Positions 1 to 7,102 of a stretch of 8,180 nucleotides of DNA are shown here, one piece after another. Source of the stretch: Alistipes sp. (GTDB taxonomy: Bacteria > Bacteroidota > Bacteroidia > Bacteroidales > Rikenellaceae); the NCBI GenBank assembly GCA_017532885.1, contig JAFXIS010000062.1, positions 1-8,180 of the forward strand. Reading direction: 5' to 3'. A program made the translations under genes and the position numbers. Under the pieces are notes generated by a model. That model saw only the letters and a list, made by a program, of their open reading frames with translations, did no database searches and had not been told where the DNA came from. Each line of letters opens with the position of its first letter. The stretch's first letter is position 1.

Positions 1-527
1 GCGATGAACAAACCAATCCAAGAAAGACCTGACTCCATCTGACCTGTCTGAACTGAACCGTAAGATACAACTGCCTTCTCAACAGCGTCCATACCCTGAT
101 CCAAACGATCCAAACCCTGATAGTAGATTGATGCAACAGGACCACGAGTGTTACGGCAAAGCTCCTTAGCAGCCTCAACGCCCTGACCATTCAAAGTCTC
201 CTCAAACTGAGCAACAAACTTCTTAGTGTTGATGTTAGCGAATGAGAGGTAAAGCATACGCTCGATAGCAACAGCCAAACCAATTACCAAGCAGACCAAC
301 ACGGGCAACATCCAGCCCCAACCACCCTCGAGGAACTTCTGCATCAAAACCTGGTGCATTGTGTCACCGGCGATCTCGGTCTCAGCATCAATAGCTACGG
401 CAGCAGCCTCATTAGCAACGGCAGCAGCCTCAGTAGCAACCTCAGTAGCAGCGGCAGCAGCCTCCTGTGCGAAAGACTTTAGTGTGCCAAAAACGGCAAC
501 TGCCAAAAACATAGAAACTTTTTTCAT
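1..527 (-). CDS. exbB: ExbB / MotA-TolQ-ExbB family proton channel subunit (N-terminal 175 residues, runs off the window)
   Basis: Inner-membrane proton-channel subunit that, with ExbD and TonB, should energise TonB-dependent outer-membrane transport. I translated it from ATG at 525-527; the frame stays open to the left edge, so the C-terminal channel helices are missing only because the window ends. Residues 1-20 form a signal peptide (MKKVSMFLAVAVFG..., with SFA|QE as likely cleavage site). Residues 21-55 are an Ala/Glu/Val/Thr-rich extension. Residues 70-92 are the first membrane helix, ending in the family-typical AVAIERMLYL. Residues 125-175 (RNTRGPVASIYYQGLDR, then VSYGSVQTGQMESGLSWIGLFI) match the conserved cytoplasmic stretch leading to the second helix. 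The signal peptide and extension are usual for Bacteroidota ExbB rather than TolQ. No clear Shine-Dalgarno; the leader is A-rich. Partners exbD/tonB would be expected to the left, outside the window. Confidence 0.92.
   Translation of the reverse strand, partial: MKKVSMFLAVAVFGTLKSFAQEAAAAATEVATEAAAVANEAAAVAIDAETEIAGDTMHQVLMQKFLEGGWGWMLPVLVCLVIGLAVAIERMLYLSFANINTKKFVAQFEETLNGQGVEAAKELCRNTRGPVASIYYQGLDRLDQGMDAVEKAVVSYGSVQTGQMESGLSWIGLFI
396..437 (-). repeat. Two tandem 21-bp repeats inside exbB (7-residue Ala-rich units)
   Basis: Codons 31-37 and 38-44 of exbB are consecutive 21-bp copies that agree at 19 of 21 bases (residues ATEAAAV and ANEAAAV). The 12-base core GAGGCTGCTGCC occurs a third time at codons 22-25. 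The repeat lies in the periplasmic extension, between signal peptide and first membrane helix, so its copy number could change without breaking the frame. Confidence 0.8.
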
Positions 528-830
528 AACTGTTTTTTTAATTGTTTTTAATTAGTGTTTTGTTTGTCGTTTATTTTTTAGTTAAAATTAAATTTTTCTC
601 CTTTTCACAAAAAAAATCTTCATTCCGAGGCACTTTTGCCCCATATTTGCGCAAATTAGGGTTTCCGAGGAGGCTACCCCCGAAAAGCCCGCCAAAACAC
701 CCGACGGAAAATAACTAATTATCCGTCAAGCAATTACAGCCACAAAACACCCTAAAAAGAGCCTTTTGGAGCCATTTACGCATATTTTACGGACCGAAAT
801 ATACAAATAATTTTTTATCTACGCAACACC
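528..830. other. 303-bp intergenic region between ansA and exbB
   Basis: No convincing gene on either strand. It should hold the exbB promoter and leader and the 3' end of the ansA transcript. Visible elements are: a promoter-like site at 796-827 (listed separately); a hairpin with arms GACGGA 703-708 and TCCGTC 722-727, without a proper T-run; a perfect 12-bp palindrome ATTTGCGCAAAT at 645-656; a small hairpin GGCA/TGCC at 629-640; TTCCGAGG twice (623-630, 663-670); and AACACCC three times (around 696-702, 746-752, 825-831). The 30 bp next to the exbB start are A-rich on the coding strand. No strong rho-independent terminator for ansA was found. Confidence 0.6.
796..827 (-). promoter_or_regulatory. 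Candidate exbB promoter (GTTG, 20 bp, TATATTTC)
   Basis: On the minus strand TATATTTC (796-803) matches 7 of 8 positions of the Bacteroidota -7 element TAnnTTTG. GTTG (824-827) matches 3 of 4 of the -33 TTTG, with a 20-bp spacer. A start near 789 would give exbB a leader of about 260 nt. The -33 part sits almost on the ansA stop codon. No better match exists in the gap, but neither box is perfect. Confidence 0.35.
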
Positions 831-1889
831 CTAAAGCGTAAATTCTCCTCTCAATGGGCGTTTCATCATCGCCAAAGTCTCCTCCGCAGAAAGCCCCTTG
901 CCCAACACATACATAAGTTTTGTAATTGCAGCCTCGGTAGTCATATCGTAAGCCGACAATACTCCCACGCCCTGCAAACGCTGACCCGTTTCGTAGAGTT
1001 GCATCTCCACCGAGCCGTTATCGCACTGCGTAACATTCAACACCACAACACCCCTATCGACCGTCTCGCGCATAAGGTCCAAGAACCAATCTGCCGTAGG
1101 AGCATTGCCTGCGCCATATGTTTCGAGAACAACGCCACGCAACCCTTCGACCGAAAGGATGGCACGCAAAGTATACTCGCCAATACCGGGGAACATCTTT
1201 ATGATAACGACACCCTCGTTGAGCATCGTGGCAATCTCCAGCTCCTCATGAGCATGCTCCACCTTTGCAATAGCGGCGTGATTATAGGCGATTTTAACGC
1301 CCACTTCTGCCAGCGGAGGATAGTTCGGTGAACGGAAAGCATCCAACTCCTCGGCGCTACTTTTGCGCGTGCGATTTCCACGGCACAGACGGCTATGAAA
1401 CAGCAACGACACCTCCGGAACGATAGGTGTTCCATCCACATTTTTCGCTCCGGCAATTTCTATTGCCGTAATCAGATTTTCTCGGCCATCGGTACGCAAC
1501 ACGCCGATTGGGATTTGACTACCCGTAAAGACCACGGGCTTCGCCAGATTTTCAAGCATAAAACTCAGCGCCGAAGCGGTATAAGACATTGTATCGGTAC
1601 CATGCAACACCACAAAACCATCATACTTGGCGTAGTTGTCGCGAATAACCTCGGCAATGGCACACCAATCCGACGGACGCACATTCGACGAGTCTATCAA
1701 CTTCGGCATAGTGTGAACATCAATGTCGATATGCAGGCGTTTGATAGAGGGGAACTCATCGTAAATGCCACTAAAATCGAAAGGCACCAATGCCCCCGTC
1801 TGCTCATCGTTTTTCATCCCGATAGTACCACCCGTATATACGATAAGTATCGACGAACGGGCATCGGTCAAATGCGCTAATTTATTCAT
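831..1889 (-). CDS. ansA: Type I (cytoplasmic) L-asparaginase
   Basis: Hydrolyses L-asparagine to aspartate and ammonia in the cytoplasm. The 352 residues are close to the length of E. coli AnsA, with no signal peptide, which argues against the periplasmic type II enzyme. The first active-site signature is IVYTGGTIGM (16-25), with nucleophile threonine T19. The second is VVLHGTDTMSYTAS (93-106), with T98-D99. The catalytic lysine is most likely K176 in RGNRTRKSSAEELDAFRSPN. GSQIPIGVLRTDGRENL (123-139) is also characteristic of this family. The start ATG lies 21 bp after the tatD stop, and no purine-rich ribosome site precedes it. It is probably the last gene of dprA-tatD-ansA. Archaeal GatD shares this fold but is longer and paired with GatE, which is absent here. 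Confidence 0.93.
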   Translation of the reverse strand: MNKLAHLTDARSSILIVYTGGTIGMKNDEQTGALVPFDFSGIYDEFPSIKRLHIDIDVHTMPKLIDSSNVRPSDWCAIAEVIRDNYAKYDGFVVLHGTDTMSYTASALSFMLENLAKPVVFTGSQIPIGVLRTDGRENLITAIEIAGAKNVDGTPIVPEVSLLFHSRLCRGNRTRKSSAEELDAFRSPNYPPLAEVGVKIAYNHAAIAKVEHAHEELEIATMLNEGVVIIKMFPGIGEYTLRAILSVEGLRGVVLETYGAGNAPTADWFLDLMRETVDRGVVVLNVTQCDNGSVEMQLYETGQRLQGVGVLSAYDMTTEAAITKLMYVLGKGLSAEETLAMMKRPLRGEFTL

Positions 1890-1910
1890 ATCTATATAGT
1901 TATCTAATTC

Positions 1911-2729
1911 TTATCTCTCCTGTAAAAACATTCTGCGAGCATTCTGCGAGGTAATGCGAGCCACCTCGTCAGCCGCCACGCCCTTAATCTCGGCTACCTT
2001 GCAGCACACATGGCTCACATATGCCGACTCATTGCGCTCGCCGCGATGCGGTACGGGTGTAAGGTAGGGGCAATCTGTCTCCAAAACCAAATCCTCTAAC
2101 GCCATATCGGCGACAGCCACCGCCAAAGCACTCTTCTTGAAGGTTACAACGCCTCCTATGCCGAACAGCCAATCGCCACACGCCTTCAGGCGACGATAAA
2201 CCTCCGCACTCTCCGAGAAGGCATGCAGGACACCTCGCAAATGCTGACCCAGCTCCTCGGCACGGCGACATTCCGCCTCCAAAATCTCGCACATATCCTC
2301 CCACGCAGCCCTTGTGTGAATCGCTACGGGCATATCCAACCTCGCCGCCAAACGACACTGCGCAATAAAAGCCTCACGCTGCTCGGCGACATAATCCTGA
2401 CTCCAATAGTAGTCCAAACCAATCTCGCCAACGGCACAAAAGTCGATACCCTGTGGCGACGCGGCGAGGTATCGCTCCACCAACGCCAACTCCTCGCGCC
2501 AGCGAGGGTTTTCATTCACCGAGGTGGGATGCAGACCCATCATCGGACAACACAACTCCGGCTCGGCTTTCACAAGCGAAAACAACCTCTCATGGCTCTC
2601 GCTGTCGATTGCCGGTAGGAGCAGGTGCGTGACTCCTCGTTCCCTGGCTCTTGCCAACGCCTCCGCGCGGTCGGCATCGAACTCTTCGGCATAAATATGT
2701 GAATGTGTATCAATAAGTTGCATAGCCAT
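1911..2729 (-). CDS. tatD: TatD-family metal-dependent hydrolase / deoxyribonuclease
   Basis: A TIM-barrel hydrolase of the amidohydrolase superfamily; characterised members are metal-dependent DNases with 3'-5' exonuclease activity. All expected metal ligands can be seen in the 272 residues: H9 and H11 in DTHSHIY, E102 in VGEIGLDYYW, H138 in AIHTR, H169 in VLHAFSES, and D219 in LETDCPYLTP. Length is normal for the family. The ATG at 2727-2729 shares one base with the dprA stop (TAATG), suggesting translational coupling. A second in-frame ATG two codons later (2721-2723) is also possible and would change nothing important. The TatD/YcfH/YjjV subfamilies cannot be separated by eye, so the symbol is at family level. 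Confidence 0.92.
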   Translation of the reverse strand: MAMQLIDTHSHIYAEEFDADRAEALARARERGVTHLLLPAIDSESHERLFSLVKAEPELCCPMMGLHPTSVNENPRWREELALVERYLAASPQGIDFCAVGEIGLDYYWSQDYVAEQREAFIAQCRLAARLDMPVAIHTRAAWEDMCEILEAECRRAEELGQHLRGVLHAFSESAEVYRRLKACGDWLFGIGGVVTFKKSALAVAVADMALEDLVLETDCPYLTPVPHRGERNESAYVSHVCCKVAEIKGVAADEVARITSQNARRMFLQER

Positions 2730-3826
2730 TACTTCAATTTTTCATACATTCCGCCACGCAGGGGTCGGATAGCCCCCGACATCTCCAAAGTCATCAGATG
2801 TAGCGACACCTCACCCGACGACATGCCACTCTGCTCTAACAGCGTGTCGATATGCACCGGAGAATCCCCGAAACAAGCCAACAGGCGCTCCTCCACCGAA
2901 GTTAAAGGCTGCGGCTCACATTGCTCCTTGGGCATATCTTCCAAATCCAACTCCCACATCAGTTCGGCAACGATATCCCTACCCGATAACACAGCCTGCG
3001 CCTTACGATTGCGGATAAGGATATTGCAGCCGCGAGAGTTTTCGTCCGTCACACGCCCCGGTACAGCCATAACCGAGCGGCCATAGCCATCGGCAAATGA
3101 GGCTGTCGAGAGCGAACCTCCCTCGGCGGGTGACTCCACAACGACAACACCTGCCGAAAGTCCTGCAATAATACGATTTCGAGGGATAAAATAGCGACCA
3201 TTCTGCTTGGTCTGCGAGCTCAGCTCCGTAACGATAGCACCACCCCGCCCGACAATCTCCGCCGCCAAGCGTTCATTGACCGTAGGGGTAACATTTGGCA
3301 AAGGATTGGCTATAACACCAACCGTCACCGCACCCGCAGCCAATGCCGCGCGATGAGCCGCACCATCTATGCCATATGCCAAGCCACTCACGATAGACAC
3401 CTCGGGAACAGCCTCGGCGAGTGATTTTATCATCTCGTTACACACCCTGTCGCCATAAGGGCTCATCTTGCGCGTACCGACAAACGCCACAGCACGACGC
3501 GACAGAGCCTCAACCTCCCCGCGCACATATAGCACATGGGGATAATCGTCTATTTCGCGTAGTAATTTGGGGTATTTCTCATCGGTCGAAGCCAGCGCGG
3601 TAAGATTGTTGCGATGGCAATACTCCAACTCTCGTTCCGCCTCGGCAAAACCCTTGTGTGCCACCACATTACGCGCCACATCTTCGCGCAGCGAGCCTCT
3701 CTCTCGCAGTTCCGCAAGCGATGCCGAAAATATGGCCTCCGCCGAGCCGAAGCACTCCAAAAGATGCGCTATGCCTCGCACGCCGAGCTGCGGCACAAAA
3801 GTTAAAGCAATATCTTCCAACCTCAT
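2729..3826 (-). CDS. dprA: DNA processing protein DprA
   Basis: Binds single-stranded DNA and loads RecA, protecting incoming DNA during transformation; in non-competent species its role is unclear. The chosen start gives 365 residues, normal for the family: an N-terminal helical SAM/HhH-like region (1-60), the Rossmann-like DprA domain (about 80-290) with FVGTRKMSPYG (115-125), SGLAYGID (147-154), IPRNRIIAGLS (214-224) and GGSLSTASFADGY (236-248), then a C-terminal winged helix (about 308-362). The frame is open for 37 more codons to an ATG at 3937, but that stretch (Lys/Phe-rich, across an AT-rich gap) does not resemble DprA. The ATG at 3824-3826 has AAGAGAG a few bases upstream and begins with the expected MRLEDIALTFVPQLG. 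Probably first gene of the operon with tatD and ansA. Confidence 0.93.
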   Translation of the reverse strand: MRLEDIALTFVPQLGVRGIAHLLECFGSAEAIFSASLAELRERGSLREDVARNVVAHKGFAEAERELEYCHRNNLTALASTDEKYPKLLREIDDYPHVLYVRGEVEALSRRAVAFVGTRKMSPYGDRVCNEMIKSLAEAVPEVSIVSGLAYGIDGAAHRAALAAGAVTVGVIANPLPNVTPTVNERLAAEIVGRGGAIVTELSSQTKQNGRYFIPRNRIIAGLSAGVVVVESPAEGGSLSTASFADGYGRSVMAVPGRVTDENSRGCNILIRNRKAQAVLSGRDIVAELMWELDLEDMPKEQCEPQPLTSVEERLLACFGDSPVHIDTLLEQSGMSSGEVSLHLMTLEMSGAIRPLRGGMYEKLK

Positions 3827-3939
3827 AATTTCTCTCTTTTTAGGGGTCGTTTTTGAAAATGAAACGCGCCCGAAGAGTAAAATTAATAATTTTTGTTGAA
3901 AAACAGTCGTCTTAATGAAAAAATCTTTCCTGCACATAG
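3827..3939. other. dprA upstream region
   Basis: AT-rich gap between the Na/Pi-cotransporter terminator and dprA. It should hold the promoter of dprA-tatD-ansA. The nearest match to a Bacteroidota -7 box on the minus strand is TAATTTTA (3878-3885), one base off TAnnTTTG but without a TTTG at the proper distance. I therefore name no promoter. AAGAGAG just before the dprA ATG may serve as a weak ribosome site. Confidence 0.4.
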
Positions 3940-3980
3940 AAAACGGGACTGTCCAACCATCGGTTGAACAACCCCGTTTT
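3940..3980 (-). terminator. Hairpin terminator after the Na/Pi-cotransporter gene
   Basis: Long stem: AAAACGGG (3940-3947) pairs with CCCGTTTT (3973-3980). After a small internal loop TGTCCAACC (3950-3958) pairs with GGTTGAACA (3962-3970) with one mismatch; the loop is ATC. It starts 24 nt after the stop at 4005. The minus-strand T-run is only four bases, while the plus strand has five, so it may work in both directions. Confidence 0.75.
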
Positions 3981-4004
3981 TATATAAATTGTAAGCGAAA
4001 TCGG

Positions 4005-5729
4005 CTACGCCTCCTCCTGGGTGACCGCCTGCGAGATGTTGATGACGAAATCGCCCATGCGCTCCACCTCCGAGAGAACATCGAGGTAATATACGCTACC
4101 ATGATAGTCGCTGCCATTCTGCTCGATGCGCTTTATCTCTGCCTCACGCAAAAGGTTGCGCAACTCGTTAATCTCAATCTCGCAATCCACCGCCATTTTT
4201 AGGCCCAACATGCTCTTGTGGCCCTGCGAAAGGTTGCGTATCATCACATCGTACGCCTTATCCACAAGGTCGATGAGCGACAGGATATTTCGCACCTGCT
4301 CGGCAGAGAATTTCTTGTCGTGCGAGTTGCGACGCGCGAGGATTCGACTGATAGCCTCACCCGAATCACCGAGGCTTTCCAACTCATTGATAGCCTTATA
4401 CATAACATTCACCTCATCACGGGTATGCTCACTAATCTCCTCCTGCGGAATGGCATTGAGGAATGAAGCAATCTCGAACTCTATACGGTCGGCAATCTCC
4501 TCATACTTGACCAACTTCTGGCGATACTCCTCGAACGATTTTTCATCTGCAGCCTTCACCGCCTCACGCACATAGCCCAAACCATTGCGCGAAATCTCGG
4601 CAAAATGAACCACCTCATTTTGAGCCTGACCAATCGACAACTCTGCCGTAGCAGTATGACCTGCCGAGATATATTTCAGACGGAAAGCCTCCTCCTCGGG
4701 GTTGGGCTTTGACTTGATTATCGAAGTCACGATACGACCCAACTGCGGGATAAACCATATAAGAATCAAGGTATTGAATGTGTTAAACAGCGTGTGGAAC
4801 ATCGACAAGCCATAGAGCGCCGCCGTAGATTCGGTAGAGGTAGAATCCATGACACCCGTATACGCCATCTCGGCAGGGTTAGGATAGCCCCAACTTGCGA
4901 TAATCGTACCGATAAGAGCAGTAAACGGCTTGAAGAGAATGAGCGCCCACACAACACCGAAGATATTAAATAAGGTGTGCGCTAAGGCTGCTCGCTTGGC
5001 ATTGGTATTAGCTACCGCAGCAGCGATATTTGCGGTGATGGTCGTACCGATATTCTCACCCAACACCATCGCAGCACCCATGTGGAATGGTATCCAGCCA
5101 AGGCTCATCATAATAAGCGTGAGGGCCATCGTAGCACTCGACGACTGCAAAACGAGCGTCAAAACAGTACCAAATACCATGAATATAAGCACTGAGCCGA
5201 AGCCATATTGGGTCCAGCCCTGAATGAACGACAACACCTCAGGTGTTTCGCGCAAATCGGGCACCGACTCCTTCATAAGCGAAAGGCCGAGAAAGAGCAG
5301 AGAGAAGCCGATAACGCACTCGCTGATGTTACGATACTTCTCGCTCTTTGCGATGCTCAAAATAAAGCCTAATGCCATAAGTGGTACGGCCAAAATCGAG
5401 ATATCGGCCTTAAAACCGAGTAGCGAGATAAGCCATGCCGTAACGGTGGTACCGATGTTGGCACCCATAATCACGCCAATCGCCTGATTCAACGCCAGCA
5501 GTCCGGCATTTACAAAGCCTACAACCATAACGGTTGTAGCACTCGACGACTGGATTATTGATGTAATGGTCAATCCCGTAGTTACACTCTTAAAACGGTT
5601 TGAGGTCATAGCCTCCAAGAAGCGACGCAACTTATCGCCCGCAGCCTTTTGAAGTCCTGCACTCATTAAATTCATTCCATACAGGAACATTCCCAACGCT
5701 CCTATAAGGGTAAAAATCTGCAAAATCAT
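4005..5729 (-). CDS. Na/Pi cotransporter family membrane protein with C-terminal PhoU-like domain
   Basis: A 574-residue inner-membrane protein. Residues 1-335 are mostly hydrophobic and carry the internally duplicated Na_Pi_cotrans unit: IIQSSSATTVMVV (58-70) with GANIGTTVTAWL (89-100), repeated as VLQSSSATMALTL (193-205) with GENIGTTITANI (224-235). The paired QSSSAT motifs are the family hallmark for binding Na+ and phosphate. Residues 365-574 are a charged helical domain with PhoU features, including ELESLGDSGEAI (449-460) and VERMGDFVINI (555-565). Family members are annotated as sodium-dependent phosphate symporters; whether this one imports phosphate, exports it, or acts in phosphate sensing cannot be told. 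The ATG at 5727-5729 opens directly into the first membrane helix. No Shine-Dalgarno site is seen. It is transcribed alone, flanked by terminators. Confidence 0.92.
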   Translation of the reverse strand: MILQIFTLIGALGMFLYGMNLMSAGLQKAAGDKLRRFLEAMTSNRFKSVTTGLTITSIIQSSSATTVMVVGFVNAGLLALNQAIGVIMGANIGTTVTAWLISLLGFKADISILAVPLMALGFILSIAKSEKYRNISECVIGFSLLFLGLSLMKESVPDLRETPEVLSFIQGWTQYGFGSVLIFMVFGTVLTLVLQSSSATMALTLIMMSLGWIPFHMGAAMVLGENIGTTITANIAAAVANTNAKRAALAHTLFNIFGVVWALILFKPFTALIGTIIASWGYPNPAEMAYTGVMDSTSTESTAALYGLSMFHTLFNTFNTLILIWFIPQLGRIVTSIIKSKPNPEEEAFRLKYISAGHTATAELSIGQAQNEVVHFAEISRNGLGYVREAVKAADEKSFEEYRQKLVKYEEIADRIEFEIASFLNAIPQEEISEHTRDEVNVMYKAINELESLGDSGEAISRILARRNSHDKKFSAEQVRNILSLIDLVDKAYDVMIRNLSQGHKSMLGLKMAVDCEIEINELRNLLREAEIKRIEQNGSDYHGSVYYLDVLSEVERMGDFVINISQAVTQEEA

Positions 5730-5877
5730 AAAATTTGTATTGAGTTATTGATTAAAAAATTTACTTGATAGAGATGTTGCAAAGTGGAGAATCCCGAACT
5801 TGAATTTTCTCCGAGAAATATCGAATCTGCGAATATTGCAGTGGGTTTTATATGACAATCATCTTTCATCTCACCGG
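5730..5877 (-). other. Putative leader of the Na/Pi-cotransporter gene
   Basis: About 148 bp with no gene. It contains a possible hairpin with 6-bp arms (TTCTCC in the minus-strand reading near 5788-5793 and GGAGAA near 5809-5814) and a second imperfect one around 5819-5839. Nothing matches a riboswitch class that I recognise. Confidence 0.35.
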
Positions 5878-5904
5878 CAAAAATAGCGCGGTAATATTAC
5901 CAAA
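5878..5904 (-). promoter_or_regulatory. Candidate promoter of the Na/Pi-cotransporter gene, with palindrome in the spacer
   Basis: On the minus strand TATTTTTG (5878-5885) matches TAnnTTTG exactly. TTTG (5901-5904) lies upstream, but the 15-bp spacer is shorter than the 19 bp of the two clear promoters in this window. The spacer holds a perfect 12-bp palindrome, GGTAATATTACC (5890-5901), which would suit a repressor. Implied leader about 140 nt. Confidence 0.4.
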
Positions 5905-5961
5905 AGTTTACGAAATCTTTACCTTTGCGTTAAATCCGACAAAAATCACCCCAAAACAGAC

Positions 5962-5992
5962 AAAAAAGGTGTCGCATCGCTGCAACACCTTT
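5962..5992 (-). terminator. Rho-independent terminator after the DUF2975-XRE operon
   Basis: AAAGGTGT (5965-5972) pairs with ACACCTTT (5985-5992). Past one mismatch GCA pairs with TGC around a TCGC loop. On the minus strand the stem is followed by six Ts (5962-5967). It begins 29 nt after the XRE stop codon. Confidence 0.88.
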
Positions 5993-6020
5993 AATATAAT
6001 AGTAAGAACAATGGAGTCTA

Positions 6021-6230
6021 TTACTCCTCTTTTCTATACTCCAGGATATCGGCGGGCTGACACTCCAACACTTCGCAAATAGCCTCCAAAGTCGAGAAAC
6101 GAATGGCACGCGCCTTACCTGTTTTCAGCACCGAGAGATTGACAATCGAGATATCAACCCTCTCGGCAAGTTGCGAAAGTGTCATCTTGCGGCGAGCAAG
6201 CATAACATCGAGATTTATTATTATTGCCAT
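6021..6230 (-). CDS. Small XRE / Cro-CI type (HTH_26, YozG-like) regulator
   Basis: A 69-residue DNA-binding protein consisting of essentially one helix-turn-helix domain. MTLSQLAERVDISIVNLSVLKTGKA (16-40) holds the two HTH helices, followed by IRFSTLEAICEVLECQPADILEY (43-65), the conserved helix pair of the HTH_26 family. It starts at ATG 6228-6230, 31 bp downstream of the DUF2975 stop, without an obvious Shine-Dalgarno. Small XRE proteins of this kind are commonly encoded beside DUF2975 membrane proteins, as with YozG/YoaS in Bacillus. The pair is presumed functional, but the signal and targets are unknown. Autoregulation through the repeats at 7103-7135 is possible but only inferred. Confidence 0.9.
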   Translation of the reverse strand: MAIIINLDVMLARRKMTLSQLAERVDISIVNLSVLKTGKARAIRFSTLEAICEVLECQPADILEYRKEE

Positions 6231-6261
6231 AATACTTCGTTTACAGTAAAAAGTTATCCCG

Positions 6262-6927
6262 TTAAATTGTCATCGACTCCTCCTCGTTGATGCGAGCCGC
6301 TACGGCCATCAACTCCGCAAAGATAAGCAAAAGAAGCGGAACAATAAAGGCCTCCGGTCCGAAAGATGCAGAACCAAACACCGCGACAGGCGACTGCGCG
6401 CCATACAAATCTTTGGTTGCAATCTGTATAAACAGGCTGCGATTATTCACCAAAATATAATATAGGAATACAACCAACGCCAGCCAGCGCAGCAATGCGG
6501 GATGGTTATGGCGGAAAATATTACCCGTACGGAAGCCCTGTATCGCGCCGAACAAAATCCACGCAACGAGCAATACGATGACAATGAAAATCGCCAAAAA
6601 GGCATAAACTATCACATTATTTGCCCGCCAGCCAAAATGGTCGGGACGCACATATTCAGGATTTTTCGAGAAGAACATAAGCGATGTGGGCAATGACTCA
6701 ACTAAAGGTTCTCCTTCGGCATCGCGCTCGATAACAATGGTATCCGTCGCATAATCACCGTCGAGGTAATTGTAGTGCGTGTCTAACTCGCCAATGATAT
6801 TGACCGAGTACTCCTTGTTTGAATTGAAGATTTGCACCGCAAGATGTGCCACCTGAACGAGTGCAAAAAATGCCGCCAAAGCAGCAAAAATGACTGTGCG
6901 TCGCTGAACAGATTTTGAAATTTTCAT
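6262..6927 (-). CDS. DUF2975 family four-helix membrane protein
   Basis: A 221-residue inner-membrane protein of unknown function. Hydrophobic segments lie at about 11-33, 104-129, 145-161 and 189-211. Between the first two is a polar, acidic loop of about 70 residues (35-103, with YLDGDYATDTIVIERDAEGEP), which by the positive-inside rule (KISKSVQRR at the N-terminus) is probably periplasmic. The C-terminus ARINEEESMTI matches the acidic ending followed by a short hydrophobic tail that is typical of DUF2975 proteins. The next gene is the XRE regulator. A reasonable guess is that the membrane protein controls the regulator's activity, but nothing in the sequence proves it. The start ATG at 6925-6927 is preceded by an A/T-rich leader of about 135 nt from a canonical promoter. 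Confidence 0.88.
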   Translation of the reverse strand: MKISKSVQRRTVIFAALAAFFALVQVAHLAVQIFNSNKEYSVNIIGELDTHYNYLDGDYATDTIVIERDAEGEPLVESLPTSLMFFSKNPEYVRPDHFGWRANNVIVYAFLAIFIVIVLLVAWILFGAIQGFRTGNIFRHNHPALLRWLALVVFLYYILVNNRSLFIQIATKDLYGAQSPVAVFGSASFGPEAFIVPLLLLIFAELMAVAARINEEESMTI

Positions 6928-7069
6928 AATGATAATTGTATTAAAAGTGAATGTAAATGTATTAGTTGAGGGTTTTGTTATGAAAAAAGTTATGTTTTTA
7001 GTTTAGTAATCTTCGTTAAATAGTTAATGTTTTATATGAATCTTTTATCGTTTATCATTAAAACCAACG

Positions 7070-7100
7070 CAAATATATGGCAAATATTGTTATCTGCAAA
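7070..7100 (-). promoter_or_regulatory. Promoter of the DUF2975-XRE operon (TTTG, 19 bp, TATATTTG)
   Basis: On the minus strand the -33 element TTTG (7097-7100) and the -7 element TATATTTG (7070-7077) both match the Bacteroidota sigma-factor consensus exactly, with a 19-bp spacer identical to that of the tRNA promoter in this window. Transcription should start near 7063. Confidence 0.85.
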
Positions 7101-7102
7101 CT

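Noticed and set aside
361..555. Plus-strand Ala/Ser-rich frame
   Set aside because: It is the antisense reading of the repetitive exbB N-terminus; the low-complexity repeat keeps other frames open.
645..658. TAATTTG on the minus strand as an exbB -7 box
   Set aside because: It is one base short of TAnnTTTG, lies within the palindrome ATTTGCGCAAAT, and has no TTTG at the right distance.
1395..1880. 161-codon plus-strand frame
   Set aside because: It is antisense to the asparaginase gene, which carries all active-site motifs.
3827..3937. 37-codon N-terminal extension of DprA from ATG 3937
   Set aside because: The added residues do not resemble DprA and cross the AT-rich promoter gap. The internal ATG at 3826 gives the usual length and start sequence.
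4126..4575. 149-codon plus-strand frame
   Set aside because: It is antisense to the PhoU-like part of the Na/Pi cotransporter, whose motifs are intact; no homology recognised.
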